A stretch of 64,000 bases of DNA from Streptomyces cellulosae (lineage in GTDB: Bacteria; Actinomycetota; Actinomycetes; Streptomycetales; Streptomycetaceae), in contig NZ_JOEV01000028.1 of the NCBI RefSeq assembly GCF_000721105.1, positions 62,001 through 126,000 on the forward strand, in the 5' to 3' direction. Below, one piece after another: positions 27,282 through 35,767 of the stretch. Position numbers and translations under genes: made by a program. The notes beneath the pieces are model-generated. The model made no database searches. It was not told the DNA's origin and saw only the letters and a list, made by a program, of their open reading frames with translations. The stretch's first letter is position 1. Each line of letters opens with the position of its first letter.

Positions 27282-27731
27282 TCAGACGGCCAGGCAGAGC
27301 CCGTTGTACGGGGCCGTGGAGCGGCGGGTGACGCCGGCCTGCACCGGACGGGTGAGCTGGCTCTGAGCCAGCGACAGCAGGTCCCCGAGGCCCAGGCCGA
27401 GGGCGTGGGCGGCGGCCGCGAGGACCTCCGACGAGGCCTCCTTGCGGCCGCGCTCGACCTCCGAGAGATACGGCATGGAGATCCGGGCGGCGTCGGCGAC
27501 GTCCTTGAGCGTGCGCTCCTGGGCGAGGCGTTCGCGGCGCAGCACGTCGCCGACGAGGTCGCGCCAGAGGGGTTCCTTCCGCGCGCCCGCGTCGACGGGG
27601 GCGGGGGCCGTCGACGCCTGGCGGGGCGGGGAGGCGGCGGGGCGTTCGGACACTGGGCGGGCGGTCCCGGGGCGCGCGGCGGGCGGGCGCAGGGGGATCA
27701 CGCGGGCTTGGTTCGGCGCTTGGTTGGTCAC
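27282..27731 (-). CDS. popR: PopR/ClgR-family XRE activator of clp genes
   Basis: 149 aa, GTG 27731. A disordered Pro/Ala-rich N-terminus (1-50) precedes a Cro/CI helix-turn-helix with the ClgR signature (LRRERLAQERTLKDVADAAR, ISMPYLSEVERGRKEASSEV). It ends CLAV, a short hydrophobic tail. In Streptomyces, PopR and ClgR are themselves Clp substrates recognised at C-terminal Ala/Val residues. Position beside clpP3-clpP4 is the basis for popR rather than clgR. It is divergent from the sigma factor gene across 318 bp. Confidence 0.88.
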   Translation of the reverse strand: MTNQAPNQARVIPLRPPAARPGTARPVSERPAASPPRQASTAPAPVDAGARKEPLWRDLVGDVLRRERLAQERTLKDVADAARISMPYLSEVERGRKEASSEVLAAAAHALGLGLGDLLSLAQSQLTRPVQAGVTRRSTAPYNGLCLAV

Positions 27732-28049
27732 CTGATCAGACTAGATTCCCTGGCCCTGAGGGGAAGATGTCGGCATTCCGCTCTGGGGAGAATCGGTCAT
27801 AAGGTACACAAGCCCCGTCGGCGAACTGGTTCGACCACCGATTTCCCGACAGGCGGCACAGGACGAGCATGGGCTCCCCTACCCCGGGTAGGCGCAAGGT
27901 CGAAGGACCTGGGGCAGTCAACTGTTCCGCGGTCGGCGTGCATACGTCACCGCGTTCCGGGTACTCGCAGGCCGCGAGCCCGGAGCAGGACCCGAGACAA
28001 CCAAGGCCGAAGAGGCAGACGTCGAGCCGTGACTTTCGTGGGAGAGGTA
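27732..28049. promoter_or_regulatory. popR-sigma factor divergent control region
   Basis: No gene fits in these 318 bp. Two dyads are visible: CGAAC-TG-GTTCG (27822-27833), which recalls ClgR/PopR-type half sites, and CTACCC-C-GGGTAG (27879-27891), whose GGGTAG half resembles the -10 of SigB-type promoters. GGGTAC at 27959-27964 is another SigB-like -10, but no GTTT -35 is at a proper distance. Binding proteins are inferred. Confidence 0.45.
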
Positions 28050-28940
28050 ATGGACACCGCCGTGATCCGGTCGGAGGCACAGGTCGTCAAGCAGACCGCC
28101 GGGACCAGGACGACGGGTGACGGACCGCTGCCGGGAGTCGAGGACCCGCGGACCGTGGCGCCGCGCGACGCGCGGGAGCTTTCCCGCCAGTTCTTCCAGC
28201 GCCTGACCCAGCTCGAAGAAGGCACGCACGAATACCAGTACGCGCGCAACACGCTCATCGAGATGAACATGTCCCTGGTGCGCTTCGCCGCCGGCCGGTT
28301 CCGCGGCCGCGGCGACGACATGGAGGACATCGTCCAGACCGGCATGATCGGTCTGATCAAGGCCATCGACCGTTTCGAGCTGGCGCGCGAGGTCGAGTTC
28401 ACGTCGTTCGCGTTGCCCTACATCGTCGGCGAGATCAAGCGCTTCTTCCGTGACACCACCTGGGCCGTGCACGTGCCGCGGCGGCTGCAGGAGCTGCGCG
28501 TGGAGCTGGCCAAGGCCCGGGAGGAGCTCGCCAGCCGGCTGGACCGCGAGCCGACCGTGGCCGAACTCGCCACGCTGATGAACATCCCCGAGAGCGAGGT
28601 GGTGGAGGCGCAGATCGCCTCCAACGGCTACAACTCGTCCTCGCTGGACGCCGCGCTCACCGGGGACGGCCCCGAGGGTGGCGAGGCGGTCCTCGCCGAC
28701 TTCATCGGGGTGGAGGAGAACGGGCTGCGGCTCGTGGAGGACTTCCAGTCCCTCGCCCCGCTCATGGCCGAACTGAGTGAGCGCGACCGGCAGATCCTCC
28801 ACATGCGGTTCGTGGAGGAGGCCACCCAGGCGGAGATCGGCGAGCGTCTCGGCTGCTCGCAGATGCATGTGTCCCGGCTGATCAAGCGGATCATCACGCG
28901 CCTGCGCCAAGGCATGCTCGGCGAGTTGGGCTGCGCCTGA
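28050..28940 (+). CDS. sigL: SigB/SigF-type alternative RNA polymerase sigma factor
   Basis: 296 aa, ATG 28050 after GGGAGAGG. Group 3 sigma-70 factor with regions 2 (MNMSLVRFAAGRFRGRGDDM, then EDIVQTGMIGLIKAIDRFEL), 3 (VPRRLQELRVELAKAREELA) and 4 (LSERDRQILHMRFVEEATQA, then EIGERLGCSQMHVSRLIKRI). This is the SigB/F/G/H/I/K/L/M/N set of Streptomyces, active in osmotic stress and sporulation and controlled by RsbW-like anti-sigma factors. The symbol sigL rests on remembered gene order next to popR and is less certain than the family call. A compound hairpin follows. Confidence 0.88.
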   Translation: MDTAVIRSEAQVVKQTAGTRTTGDGPLPGVEDPRTVAPRDARELSRQFFQRLTQLEEGTHEYQYARNTLIEMNMSLVRFAAGRFRGRGDDMEDIVQTGMIGLIKAIDRFELAREVEFTSFALPYIVGEIKRFFRDTTWAVHVPRRLQELRVELAKAREELASRLDREPTVAELATLMNIPESEVVEAQIASNGYNSSSLDAALTGDGPEGGEAVLADFIGVEENGLRLVEDFQSLAPLMAELSERDRQILHMRFVEEATQAEIGERLGCSQMHVSRLIKRIITRLRQGMLGELGCA

Positions 28941-28969
28941 CCGATCGGTCCGGCCCGGCGTGAACGAGC

Positions 28970-29015
28970 GGGTGCCGTCCCCATGAAAGCCGTCGGACGG
29001 CTGGGGACAGCACCC
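28970..29015. terminator. Compound stem-loop between convergent genes
   Basis: Outer arms GGGTGCCGTCCCCA (28970-28983) and TGGGGACAGCACCC (29002-29015) pair with one mismatch. Inside, AGCCGTC-G-GACGGCT (28988-29002) forms a second perfect 7-bp stem. It sits between the sigma factor stop and the convergent ATPase stop and would terminate both. Confidence 0.75.
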
Positions 29016-29090
29016 GTGACGAGGCTCAAGGGGTGGTCGGGCCCAATCGTGATGTCTCGACGGTGAGCCCTCAACCGTGAGCCGGAGAGT

Positions 29091-29546
29091 TCACTTCCGG
29101 CCCAGGTCCACGACGGCGCGAACCCGCTTGCCGACGGGTACCCGCTCGACGTCGATCTCCGCGGCCAGCGCGTGCACGATCTCCAGGCCGTGTCGGCCGA
29201 TGCGCTCGGGGTCCTTGGGGAAGCGCTGCGGCAGGGCGGCGCTGCTGTCGTAGACCACGACGGCCACCGTGCCGACCGTGCCCTCCATCTCCAGGATGTA
29301 GGGCCCGTTGCTGTGCCGGTCCGCGTTGGTGACCAGTTCACTGACCACCAGGAGGATCCCGTCGCGGGTACGGGCGTCCACGTCGGCGCACCACTCTGTC
29401 CGCAGCTGCTCCAGGAAGCTCCCGGCGAAGGCCCGCGCCTCCGCAATGGATCCCGGAGCGCCGGTGTAGTGCGCTGCCCTCCGTAGCGGTTCCACGGGCA
29501 CGTCGAAACCAGTCGGTATCCCTGCCCCGTCCAGGTGCTCGGTCAT
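29091..29546 (-). CDS. RsbW/SpoIIAB-like HATPase (putative anti-sigma factor)
   Basis: 151 aa, ATG 29546. GHKL ATPase with N box ELVTNADRHSNG and G1 box RIGRHGLEIVHALA; the G2 box is weak. Single-domain proteins of this kind in Streptomyces are Ser/Thr kinases that hold SigB-type sigma factors or phosphorylate anti-sigma antagonists. It lies convergent to a SigB-type sigma gene, so that factor is a candidate partner, but Streptomyces encodes dozens of such ATPases and no antagonist gene is adjacent. N-terminal 35 residues are an unconserved extension. Confidence 0.82.
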   Translation of the reverse strand: MTEHLDGAGIPTGFDVPVEPLRRAAHYTGAPGSIAEARAFAGSFLEQLRTEWCADVDARTRDGILLVVSELVTNADRHSNGPYILEMEGTVGTVAVVVYDSSAALPQRFPKDPERIGRHGLEIVHALAAEIDVERVPVGKRVRAVVDLGRK

Positions 29547-29691
29547 GCGTGTCTCTCTCGGAAGCCGGACTGGCCGGACGCTGCTGCACCAGTGCTCGTA
29601 CCCCGAGCCGCGCGTCACAGTCCCCGACTCCCCGTGACGGTCCTTACGCCGGGCCGGCGGTGATCGCCACAGCCCGTACGAGGGGAGCCTC

Positions 29692-29706
29692 GGCCGGTTG
29701 CCGGCC
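29692..29706. terminator. Short hairpin in spacer
   Basis: GGCCGG-TTG-CCGGCC, a 6-bp perfect stem about 80 bases after the hypothetical gene's stop on the minus strand. The rest of the 239-bp spacer (29547-29785) shows nothing else clear. Confidence 0.35.
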
Positions 29707-29785
29707 GGGCGGGTGCGGCACCGGGGCGCGTTCGGAGAACGGGAAGCGGGGGGCCGAGAGCGGGCAACGAGGGGTCGGGCGGCGG

Positions 29786-30259
29786 TCATGCGACGGGGGT
29801 GAACAGGGCCGCGGCGGTGCGCTGCATCCGCAGGGCGTCCACGGACTCCGCCAGCAGTTCGTACTCGGTGGTGTCGTCGTAGGCGGCGATCCGCACCAGC
29901 CGTCCAGCGGCCAACTCGTCGGCCACCAGTTCCTGTTGGGCCGGGTCCGCGCACCAGGTGCGCAGCACCGCGGGCACGTCGGGCACGGTGGGCGCCACGG
30001 GGACGAGGGCGCCCGCCGGTAAGTGCTCGGCCTCGGGGCGGGGATCCAGGCGGTCCGCGATCCAGGAGGCACGGTCACGCAGCCACCACAGGGCGAGGGC
30101 GAGGGTGGGGGCACGGTAGGTCCCCAGCGGTACGCCGATGCGTCGGCCGCCACAGGTGCCGTACCCCGTGACATGGCACAGGAATTCGTCGTGCACGATC
30201 CACTCCCCCGCTGCTTCGCCAGACTTGGTCGGCCAGGCCTCACTTTCGATGCGGCTCAT
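29786..30259 (-). CDS. Hypothetical protein
   Basis: 157 aa from ATG 30259; ATG 30277 is also in frame and the two starts lie in a short direct repeat (CATGAGCCG). Conserved-looking segments: WIVHDEFLCHVTGYGTCGGR, then TLALALWWLRDRASWIADRL and LLAESVDALRMQRTAAALF. Two Cys and two His occur near the start but no known zinc motif. No signal peptide or membrane span. It is co-directional with the RsbW-like gene, 239 bp upstream of it, and could be co-expressed. I do not recognise the family. Confidence 0.65.
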   Translation of the reverse strand: MSRIESEAWPTKSGEAAGEWIVHDEFLCHVTGYGTCGGRRIGVPLGTYRAPTLALALWWLRDRASWIADRLDPRPEAEHLPAGALVPVAPTVPDVPAVLRTWCADPAQQELVADELAAGRLVRIAAYDDTTEYELLAESVDALRMQRTAAALFTPVA

Positions 30260-30433
30260 GTGCGGTACTCGGCTCATGCGCTGTGCGTGATCGGCTCTTC
30301 GCTGGATGTGAAGTGCCCTAGCAGTCGAGTATGTTCACTACTGAAACAGTGTCACCACGTCTTTCCGGCCAGTCTCCTGGCATATTCACCGCCCGACATG
30401 GCCGAAATGTGACGGTCGCCCACCGCCGCCGTC

Positions 30434-30450
30434 ATTACCTGAGGGGTAAT
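30434..30450. promoter_or_regulatory. Palindrome ATTACC-N5-GGTAAT
   Basis: A perfect 6-bp inverted repeat around TGAGG, 103 bases upstream of the SnoaL-like gene. The right half overlaps GGGTAA, which resembles a SigB-type -10. It could be an operator or promoter element. The surrounding 30260-30552 carries no other recognisable signal. Confidence 0.4.
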
Positions 30451-30552
30451 CGACCCCGCGGACCGCTGCGGGCAGGGTGGAGCCACCGGGTCGCCGCAGT
30501 CGCGGATCCCGGTCCGACCAGCAGGTACGTCCTTGATGGAGGCCGATCACCC

Positions 30553-30936
30553 ATGCCCGCGAACACCGACCGTTACGAGAACGCCGTCGCCCGCTACTTC
30601 GACGCCTGGAACGCCCGGGAGGCCGGGACACGCGCCAAGGCGGTCGCCGCGGCCTGGACCGCCGACGGCACGTACACCGACCCGCTCACCGACGCCGGCG
30701 GCCACGAGCAGCTCGCCGCCGTGATCGCGGGGGTCCACGAGCAGTTCCCCGGCTTCTTCTTCCGGCCGGTCGGCACGGTGGACGGCCACCACGACACGGC
30801 GCGCTTCTCCTGGGAGCTGGTGAGCGAGGCCGACGGTTCGGCACCGGTGGCCGGCTCCGACGTGATCACTCTGACCGAGGACGGGCGGATCAAGGCCGTC
30901 CTCGGTTTCCTGGACAGGGTGCCCGCCGGAGCCTGA
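30553..30936 (+). CDS. SnoaL/NTF2-like protein
   Basis: 127 aa, ATG 30553 ten bases after GGAGG. Cone-shaped NTF2-like fold: [48 protein letters not shown] and [20 protein letters not shown], ending [12 protein letters not shown]. Catalytic members (SnoaL, ketosteroid isomerase) share this fold, but stand-alone Streptomyces copies are mostly unassigned. Monocistronic. Confidence 0.85.
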   Translation: MPANTDRYENAVARYFDAWNAREAGTRAKAVAAAWTADGTYTDPLTDAGGHEQLAAVIAGVHEQFPGFFFRPVGTVDGHHDTARFSWELVSEADGSAPVAGSDVITLTEDGRIKAVLGFLDRVPAGA

Positions 30937-31026
30937 GGCGGGACGTCGGCGATGAGTTTCCGCGCTGCCGGCGGTCTCTTCGGCAGGAGTCTCCAGAGGT
31001 GGAGACCACGGGCAGCGGAGGACGTC

Positions 31027-31310
31027 ATGGCGACGGCAGGGAAAGTGGACGCGGAGTTCACCGCCGAGCTGAGCAGAGGCGCGGAGAAGGGCAGCTGGCC
31101 CTGTGTCCGCCGGCCCGGCTCCGCGGCGTTCTTCGGCATCCGGGGCTGGTCAAGGTCCGCGGGACGATCGACGGGCACCCCTTCCGGAGCTCCTTCACGG
31201 CCCTCGGCGACGGCACGCACATGTTCCCGGTGAAGGCCGAGGTGCGCCGGGCCATCGGGAAGGAGGCGGGGGACACGATGACGGTGCGGCTGGAGGAACG
31301 CCTGAGCCGA
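31027..31310 (+). pseudogene. DUF1905-domain gene broken by a frameshift
   Basis: From ATG 31027 (GGAGG upstream) the frame reads [20 protein letters not shown] and [10 protein letters not shown]. At about 31140-31150 one base is missing and the homology continues in another frame as [40 protein letters not shown] and [13 protein letters not shown]. Together these form a full DUF1905 (YdeI-like) domain. The original stop is also not in frame, suggesting further decay or a second indel. A sequencing error is the alternative. Confidence 0.7.
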
Positions 31311-31411
31311 TGCCCGATGCGGCTTCCCTCAGCGCGTGGCCCCTCATGGCCGCACCGCGCTCGCGGCGCCCCCGCGCCCTCAGCCGCACATCGCCGTGAC
31401 GCCCCCGCCGG

Positions 31412-32407
31412 TCACGCCTTGACGAGGGCGTCGATCCGCGCCAGTTCCTCCGCGTCGAAGTCCAGGTTGCGGATGGCGCCCACGCTGTCCTCCAGCTGCT
31501 GCGGGCTGCTCGCGCCGACCAGGGCGGAGGTCACCCGGCCGCCGCGCAGGACCCAGGCGAGGGCCAGTTGGGCCAGGGACTGGCCGCGGGACTTCGCGAG
31601 GTCGTCGAGGGCGCGCAGACGGCCCACCAGGTCCTCGGTGACCGCCTCCGATTTGAGGAACGGGCTGTCGCTCGCCGCCCGCGAGTCCTCCGGAATGCCG
31701 TTGAGGTAGCGGCCGGTCAGCAGACCCTGCTCCAGCGGGGAGAAGACGATGGAGCCGACCTGGAGCTCGTCCAGCGCGTCCAGCAGCCCCTCGTCCTCGG
31801 GCCGCCGGTCGAGCATCGAGTAGCGGGGCTGGTGGATGAGCAGCGGGGTGCCCAGCTCACCCAGGATGCGCGCGGCCTCGCGGGTCTGCTCGGCCGAGTA
31901 GTTGGAGATGCCGACGTACAGCGCCTTGCCCTGCTGGACCGCCGAGTGCAGGGCGCCCATCGTCTCCTCCAGGGGAGTCTCCGGGTCGGGGCGGTGGGAG
32001 TAGAAGATGTCGACGTAGTCCAGGCCCATCCGCTTCAGGCTCTGGTCGAGCGAGGACAGCACGTACTTGCGCGAGCCCCACTCGCCGTACGGGCCGGGCC
32101 ACATCAGGTAGCCGGCCTTGGTGGAGACGACCAGCTCGTCGCGGTAGGACGCGAAGTCGGCCTTCAGCGCCTCGCCGAACGCGGACTCGGCGGCGCCGGG
32201 CGGCGGGCCGTAGTTGTTGGCCAGGTCGAAGTGGGTGACGCCGAGGTCGAAGGCGCGGCGCAGGATGGCGCGCTGCGTCCCGACCGTGCGGTCCGCCGGG
32301 CCGAAGTTGTGCCACAGACCGAGCGACAGCGCGGGAAGCTTCAGCCCGCTGCGTCCGGTGCGCCGGTAGGGCATGTCCGCGTAGCGGTCGGGGTGTGCGG
32401 TGTACAA
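31412..32407 (-). CDS. YghZ-like aldo/keto reductase (L-glyceraldehyde-3-phosphate reductase type)
   Basis: 331 aa. I place the start at TTG 32407 because GGAG lies five bases before it and the extra residues ([17 protein letters not shown]) align with the start of E. coli YghZ-type proteins; ATG 32374 would cut into homology. Motifs: [63 protein letters not shown] and [13 protein letters not shown]. The family reduces methylglyoxal and L-glyceraldehyde 3-phosphate with NADPH. It is divergent from a LysR gene that may regulate it. Confidence 0.9.
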   Translation of the reverse strand: MYTAHPDRYADMPYRRTGRSGLKLPALSLGLWHNFGPADRTVGTQRAILRRAFDLGVTHFDLANNYGPPPGAAESAFGEALKADFASYRDELVVSTKAGYLMWPGPYGEWGSRKYVLSSLDQSLKRMGLDYVDIFYSHRPDPETPLEETMGALHSAVQQGKALYVGISNYSAEQTREAARILGELGTPLLIHQPRYSMLDRRPEDEGLLDALDELQVGSIVFSPLEQGLLTGRYLNGIPEDSRAASDSPFLKSEAVTEDLVGRLRALDDLAKSRGQSLAQLALAWVLRGGRVTSALVGASSPQQLEDSVGAIRNLDFDAEELARIDALVKA

Positions 32408-32498
32408 CGCGACTCCAGAAGGTTGGCACGGCGAGACCTGGTTCCCTGAGAACCGTGCCCACTCTCTCGTGACCTGGGGGCAGTGGTCCAACAGAAGA

Positions 32499-32519
32499 AT
32501 CCGATGGGATTCAGCGGAT
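32499..32519. promoter_or_regulatory. LysR-type dyad ATCCG-N11-CGGAT
   Basis: An inverted repeat with 11-base core lies in the 125-bp divergent region, overlapping a TAGGCT -10-like hexamer (32519-32524) just upstream of the LysR start. This is the expected place for an autoregulatory LysR box controlling both the regulator and the divergent reductase. Confidence 0.55.
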
Positions 32520-32532
32520 AGGCTTCTCAATC

Positions 32533-33441
32533 ATGGAAATCCGCCATCTCCAGCACTTCGTCGCGGTCGCCGAGGACCAGCATTTCACCCGGGCCGCCGA
32601 ACGGCTGCTGGTCTCCCAGTCGGGGCTGTCCGCCTCCATCCGGGCCCTGGAGCGGGAGCTGCAGACCCCGCTGTTCGTGCGGACCACCCGTCGGGTGACG
32701 CTCACACCGGCCGGCCGGGCGCTGCTGACCGAGGCGGAGCGGATTCTCGCACAGGTGCGGTCGGCCCACGAGGCGGTGGCCGCGGTGCAGGGCGTGCTGC
32801 GCGGCATGCTCGCGCTCGGGTCGGAGCAGTGCATCGCCGGCGTGCACGTCGCGGGGCTGCTCGCCACGTTCCGGCGCCGGCACCCGGACGTGGAGATCTG
32901 TCTGCGGCAGGCGGGCTCCGGCGCGCTCGCCGAGGAGGTCGCGGCGGGGCGCCTGGACCTGGCGTTCGCCGTCCGGACGGCCGAGGAGCACACCGACCAG
33001 TTGCGCACCGTACCGCTGACCAGCGAGCCGATGACGGTGCTGTGCCATCCCAGCCACCGCCTCGCGCGCGTCGGCGCGGCCGTGACGCCTCAGGATCTGG
33101 GCGGCGAGATCTTCGTGGACTTCCATCCGGACTGGGGCCCGCGCCGGACCACCGACGCCGCGTTCGCCGCCGCGGGCGTCCGCCGGAGCGTCGCCCTTGA
33201 GGTCAATGACGTGCACAGTCTCCTGGACCTGGTGGACGAGGACCTCGGCATCGCCGTCGTACCACGGCACTTCAGGCACAAGCGCGAATCGCTCACCGCC
33301 CTCCCGGTCAAGGGCACGGGCGAGACCGTGTACGAGACCGTCGCCCTGCTGCCGCCCGCGCAGGCCACCAGCCCGGCGGCCAGGGCGCTGATGGCGCTCC
33401 TGGAAACGGAGGGCGCCCTGCTGCGGGGAGCGGACGCATGA
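32533..33441 (+). CDS. LysR family transcriptional regulator
   Basis: 302 aa, ATG 32533. N-terminal winged HTH (MEIRHLQHFVAVAEDQHFTR, SQSGLSASIRALERELQTPL) and a periplasmic-binding-like effector domain (about 90-290: LALGSEQCIAGVHVAGLLAT, LDLAFAVRTAEE, LDLVDEDLGIAVVPRHF). Divergent from the YghZ-like reductase across a region with a LysR-type dyad, so that gene is the likely target. The ligand is unknown. Confidence 0.92.
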   Translation: MEIRHLQHFVAVAEDQHFTRAAERLLVSQSGLSASIRALERELQTPLFVRTTRRVTLTPAGRALLTEAERILAQVRSAHEAVAAVQGVLRGMLALGSEQCIAGVHVAGLLATFRRRHPDVEICLRQAGSGALAEEVAAGRLDLAFAVRTAEEHTDQLRTVPLTSEPMTVLCHPSHRLARVGAAVTPQDLGGEIFVDFHPDWGPRRTTDAAFAAAGVRRSVALEVNDVHSLLDLVDEDLGIAVVPRHFRHKRESLTALPVKGTGETVYETVALLPPAQATSPAARALMALLETEGALLRGADA

Positions 33442-33469
33442 CGGCCGCGGATTTGCGATGGTGGATCCC

Positions 33470-33985
33470 ATGCATGCCAAGGACATCCTCATCGACGCGT
33501 ACAGCCGCATCCAGGAAGAAGTCCATGCCACCGTCGACGGGCTGAGCCCGGACGACCTCAACGCCCGGCCCTTGGCCGACGCCAACTCCGTCTCCTGGCT
33601 GATCTGGCATCTGACCCGGGTCCAGGACGACCACATCGCCGACGCCGCGGGGCTCGACCAGGTCTGGCTGGCACAGGGCTGGGAGAAACGGTTCGGCCTC
33701 GACCTTCCGCGCCGTGACACCGGGTACGGGCACAGCCCCTCGAAGGTCGCCAAGGTACGGGTCGACTCCGGTGCCCTGCTGAGCGAGTACTACGACGCCG
33801 TGCACGAGCAGACGCTCGGGTACCTGCGCGGGCTCACCGCCAAGGACTTCGAGCGGATCGTGGACGAGCGCTGGGATCCACCGGTGACCCTGGCCGTACG
33901 GCTGGTCAGCGTCCTGTCCGACGATCTCCAGCACGTCGGACAGGCCGCCTACGTCAGGGGGCTGCTGCGGAGCGCGGCTTCGTAG
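33470..33985 (+). CDS. DinB/YfiT-like (DUF664) putative metalloprotein
   Basis: 171 aa from ATG 33470; ATG 33458 adds four residues. Four-helix DinB fold with probable metal ligands His in [17 protein letters not shown] and in [15 protein letters not shown]. Relatives in actinobacteria use or transfer mycothiol, but this single-domain type has no assigned reaction. Its 3' end overlaps the convergent adenosine deaminase gene by 37 bases. Confidence 0.82.
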   Translation: MHAKDILIDAYSRIQEEVHATVDGLSPDDLNARPLADANSVSWLIWHLTRVQDDHIADAAGLDQVWLAQGWEKRFGLDLPRRDTGYGHSPSKVAKVRVDSGALLSEYYDAVHEQTLGYLRGLTAKDFERIVDERWDPPVTLAVRLVSVLSDDLQHVGQAAYVRGLLRSAAS

Positions 33986-35046
33986 CCCGGCAGGACGACA
34001 TCCTCGATGAGGGCCCTGCGCTCGTCGAACGGGATGAACGCGCTTTTGAGGGCGTTCACCGTGACCGTGCGCAGGTCCTCGACCGTCCAGCCCGCCCGCT
34101 CCACCAGCAGGGACATCTCCCGGGTCATCGTCGTGCCCGACACCAGCCGGCCGTCGGTGTTCAGGGTGACCCGGAAGCCGAGGTCCTTCAGGGCCGTGAT
34201 CGGATGCTCGGCGATCGACGTAGCGGCGCCGGTCTGGAGGTTGGAGGTCGGACACATCTCCAGCGCGACACGACGGTCACGGACCCAGCCCGCGAGACGG
34301 CCGAGCTTGCCGGCCGCGAGGTCGGGAATGTCGTCGGTGATGCGGACGCCGTGCCCGATGCGCTGGGCACCGCACACCTGGAGCGCCTGGTGGATGCTGG
34401 GCAGACCGTGCGCCTCGCCCGCGTGGATGGTGAACGGGACGTTCTCGCGGCGCAGATACTCGAAGGCGGCCAGGTGCTCTGCGGGCGGGAAGCCGGCCTC
34501 GGCGCCGGCGATGTCGAAGCCGACGACGCCCGCGTCCCGGAAGGCGACGGCCAGGTGAGCGGTCTCAAGGGTGCGGTCGAACATCCGCATCCCGCACAGC
34601 AGCGTGCCGACGCGGACCGGGGTGCCCGCGGCGGCCGCCTTCGCCATACCGGCCGCGAGACCTTCCTGAACGGCCTCGACGACCTCGGGCAGGGTCAGCC
34701 CGCCCCTCAGCATCAGCTCGGGGGCGTACCGCACCTCGCCGTACACGACACCGTCCGCGGCGAGGTCGAGCACGTACTCCTCGGCGGTCCGCAGCAGAGC
34801 CTCGCGGGACTGCAGCACGGCCAGGGTGTGCTCGAAGGTGCCTATGTAGCGCACCAGGTCCCCCGAGCCCGCGGCCTCGACGTACCAGGCGGCCAGCTCG
34901 TCCGGGTCGGTGGTGGGCAGCGGGTGGCGGACGGCGTCCGCGAGTTCCACCAGGGTGGCGGGGCGCAGGCCGCCGTCGAGGTGGTCGTGGAGCACGGCCT
35001 TGGGCAGTCGGCGGAGGGTGTCGGTGTCGATGCGGGGCGCGGTCAT
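33949..35046 (-). CDS. add: Adenosine deaminase
   Basis: 365 aa, ATG 35046. Metal-dependent amidohydrolase fold with HDHLDGG at the N-terminus (two zinc His), the zinc/substrate His in TIHAGEAHG with catalytic Glu, RIGHGVRI, and Asp in [12 protein letters not shown]. It should deaminate adenosine or deoxyadenosine to inosine in purine salvage. The typical second Asp after NTD is Gly here (NTDG), as in many actinobacterial members that read NTDN. Upstream on the same strand is a VOC gene separated by a 13-bp tandem repeat. Confidence 0.9.
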   Translation of the reverse strand: MTAPRIDTDTLRRLPKAVLHDHLDGGLRPATLVELADAVRHPLPTTDPDELAAWYVEAAGSGDLVRYIGTFEHTLAVLQSREALLRTAEEYVLDLAADGVVYGEVRYAPELMLRGGLTLPEVVEAVQEGLAAGMAKAAAAGTPVRVGTLLCGMRMFDRTLETAHLAVAFRDAGVVGFDIAGAEAGFPPAEHLAAFEYLRRENVPFTIHAGEAHGLPSIHQALQVCGAQRIGHGVRITDDIPDLAAGKLGRLAGWVRDRRVALEMCPTSNLQTGAATSIAEHPITALKDLGFRVTLNTDGRLVSGTTMTREMSLLVERAGWTVEDLRTVTVNALKSAFIPFDERRALIEDVVLPGYEAALRSSPLT

Positions 35047-35065
35047 GTACGTGGTCCTCGGCAGT

Positions 35066-35114
35066 GGTTCTCAGTAGTGGTTCTCAGTAGTGGTTCTCAG
35101 TAGTGGTTCTCAGT
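35066..35114. repeat. 13-bp tandem repeat, 3.8 copies
   Basis: GGTTCTCAGTAGT repeats head to tail at 35066, 35079, 35092 and (partial) 35105. The last partial copy contains the stop codon of the VOC gene (35110-35112 on the plus strand). The repeat therefore extends the gene's own 3' end into the leader of adenosine deaminase. Confidence 0.9.
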
Positions 35115-35505
35115 CGGTGGCGGGCTGGAGCAGGTCCCAGCGGTTTGCGTACAGGTCCTGGAAGACGGCGACCGAGCCGTAGGGCTCGTGGCGGGGCTCC
35201 TCCAGGAAGGTCACGCCGGCGGCGAGCATGCGGGAGTGGTCGCGGGCGAAGTCGTCGGTGTGCAGGAAGAACCCGACGCGGCCGCCGGTCTGGTCCCCGA
35301 CCCGGGCCCGCTGCGCGTCGTCCCCGGCCCGGGCCAGTAGCAGATCGGTGCCGTCCTGATGGGAGCCGGGCCGTACGACGACCCAGCGGGAGCCGTCCGG
35401 GCGCGGGGTGTCCTCGACGAGACGGAAGCCGAGGGCCTCGGTGTAGAAGCGGATGGCCTCGTCGTAGTCGTCGACGACGAGGGTGACCAGGGCGATGCGT
35501 CTCAT
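35110..35505 (-). CDS. VOC family protein
   Basis: 131 aa, ATG 35505. Single glyoxalase-fold domain: IALVTLVVDDYDEAIRFYTE, ALGFRLVEDTPRPDGSRWVV, LLLARAGDDAQRARVG, GFFLHTDDFARDHSRML, FLEEPRHEPYGSVAVFQDLY. It resembles the large family of stand-alone VOC proteins with possible metal sites (His/Glu) but no known substrate. Upstream DNA (35510-35580) holds degenerate CTTGCGG and GTGCGGGGCT repeats. Confidence 0.85.
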   Translation of the reverse strand: MRRIALVTLVVDDYDEAIRFYTEALGFRLVEDTPRPDGSRWVVVRPGSHQDGTDLLLARAGDDAQRARVGDQTGGRVGFFLHTDDFARDHSRMLAAGVTFLEEPRHEPYGSVAVFQDLYANRWDLLQPATD

Positions 35506-35767
35506 CGGGGCCTTTCGGAGCCTTGCGGTGCGGGGCTTGCGGACTTGGTACGTGCGGGGCTGCGGGCTTGCGGAGGGGGGTGATTGACGGGAGAGGTTAT
35601 ACGTAAAACTTCCACCGCGCCAGCCGACCCTGCCGATGAGCCGGGGAGCGTGGAACGGGCCGGGGGTGCGTGGAAGCGGTGACCCCGTCCGTGGCAGGCT
35701 GGTGATCACGTCGGAGCCACGGGCTCCGCCGCCCCCCGCCCGCACTGCCGTACAGGAGTCGCGCGTC

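Noticed and set aside
27405..28940. Extended N-terminus of the sigma factor from 27405
   Set aside because: The extra 215 codons read antisense to popR and the spacer; ATG 28050 has a good ribosome site and starts near homology.
35066..35114. CRISPR-like or integration repeat
   Set aside because: Units of 13 bp are contiguous without spacers, and no integrase or cas gene is present.
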